A DNA stretch of 7,987 nt from Spirochaetaceae bacterium UBA4077 (GTDB lineage: Bacteria > Spirochaetota > Spirochaetia > Treponematales > Rectinemataceae): the NCBI GenBank assembly GCA_002383375.1, contig DFYR01000046.1, positions 8,829 through 16,815 on the forward strand, read 5' to 3'. Below the pieces are notes generated by a model. It made no database searches. It saw only the letters and a program-made list of their open reading frames with translations, and had not been told where the DNA came from. The position numbers were made by a program, and so were the translations under genes. Numbering within the stretch: position 1 is the stretch's first letter; each line of letters begins with the position of its first letter. Positions 7,588-7,987 of this stretch are shown here, piece by piece.

Positions 7588-7625
7588 TATCAATGAAGTA
7601 TGTAGTGCTATCGGGGGACATTTGT

Positions 7626-7987
7626 ATGTGAAATCAGAGATCCGTTCCGGTCTGTGCCGCTATCGCATTTCTTCTAATTTCATCCTGTTCCGATCCCAGC
7701 AACTCCAGTCAAGACCCGGAGGAGGCCGCTGAGGATGAATCGATTACATCGACGATTTCGTCATCGGGAGGGAGCCTGGTCTTCGAGGGCCTGGGGACTC
7801 TCGATATCGCCGCGGGGACGCTGACAAACCCAACGGAAATTTCCTTTTCAAAAATCAGCATCGACGAGGCGGTGAAGGACGCCCTTCAGAATCAACGAAG
7901 ATTCAAGGTCGTCGGAATCGATCCGGTGACTGGCCTCAGCTTCAGTTTTCCCGTACCTGCGGAGTTCGAAGACGATTATATAATCGG
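7626..7987 (+). CDS. Lipoprotein with ZU5-like segment, 5' part only; start codon region disrupted
   Basis: A coding frame runs from 7632 to the right edge (118 complete codons) without a stop. It encodes a lipoprotein signal peptide (VPVCAAIAFLLISS followed by Cys at 7680-7682), an acidic linker (QDPEEAAEDES) and a serine-rich stretch. Next comes a beta-type segment with GTLDIAAGTLTNPTEISFSK and, later, DPVTGLSFSFPV. That pair resembles the ZU5-like pattern (PxGAL...pt.I, then PdGltFskPv) of bacterial surface proteins; this is a pattern reading, not a confirmed domain. GGGGGA (7613-7618) precedes an in-frame ATG at 7626 by 7 nt, but the next codon is TGA (7629-7631). The GTG at 7628 is in another frame, which ends at TGA 7733. 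The gene is therefore a mutated or misread start, or uses an unusual start. Function is unknown. Confidence 0.6.

Noticed and set aside
7388..7621. Open frame of 77 codons on the - strand overlapping the M20 start
   Set aside because: It is formed from AT-rich intergenic DNA, has no ribosome-binding site or family motif, and overlaps the M20 start and its likely promoter.
7626..7631. Reading TGA as a sense codon (recoded or selenocysteine) in the right-edge gene
   Set aside because: TGA clearly ends other genes in the window, and a selenocysteine at position 2 of a signal peptide has no functional logic. Mutation or sequence error is more likely.

Overview
The window holds the end of glmS, a complete five-gene branched-chain amino acid type (LivJHMGF) ABC importer on the + strand, a three-gene group on the - strand (M20 peptidase, DOMON-domain secreted protein, b561-type membrane cytochrome), and the start of a lipoprotein gene on the + strand that runs off the right edge. 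The genes are moderately GC-rich, starts are mixed ATG/GTG/TTG, and the solute-binding protein is a lipoprotein. I read this as an environmental or host-associated bacterium, possibly a spirochaete, but that placement is a low-confidence inference. TGA ends several genes here (livM, livF, the DOMON gene, the M20 gene), so the standard bacterial code is in use.

Layout. 1-249: last 82 codons of glmS. 250-383: intergenic region with a plausible promoter for livJ. 384-1538: livJ. 1556-1603: a strong hairpin plus U-tract between livJ and livH. 1631-4943: livH, livM, livG and livF, tightly packed or overlapping. 4945-5349 (-): four-helix b561-like protein. 5346-5903 (-): DOMON protein, overlapping the b561 gene by 4 nt. 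5904-6048: gap with a 9-bp inverted repeat. 6049-7407 (-): M20 metallopeptidase of the CPS1/PM20D1/PepV type. 7408-7625: AT-rich divergent intergenic region. 7626-7987: 5' part of a lipoprotein gene with an acidic linker and a ZU5-like segment, whose start is disrupted (ATG followed directly by TGA in frame).

How the genes work together. LivJ captures the ligand outside the cytoplasmic membrane, LivH and LivM form the channel, and LivG and LivF hydrolyse ATP. The internal terminator is expected to give more LivJ than transporter core. Separately, the DOMON protein (predicted extracytoplasmic heme b) and the b561 protein (four conserved histidines, predicted two hemes) look like the two halves of a CYBDOM/FRRS1-type transmembrane electron-transfer module, encoded as two translationally coupled genes.

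I found no RNA genes, insertion sequences, CRISPR arrays or phage genes. The most interesting items are the split DOMON/b561 redox pair and the disrupted start of the right-edge lipoprotein gene; neither amounts to a demonstrably new system.
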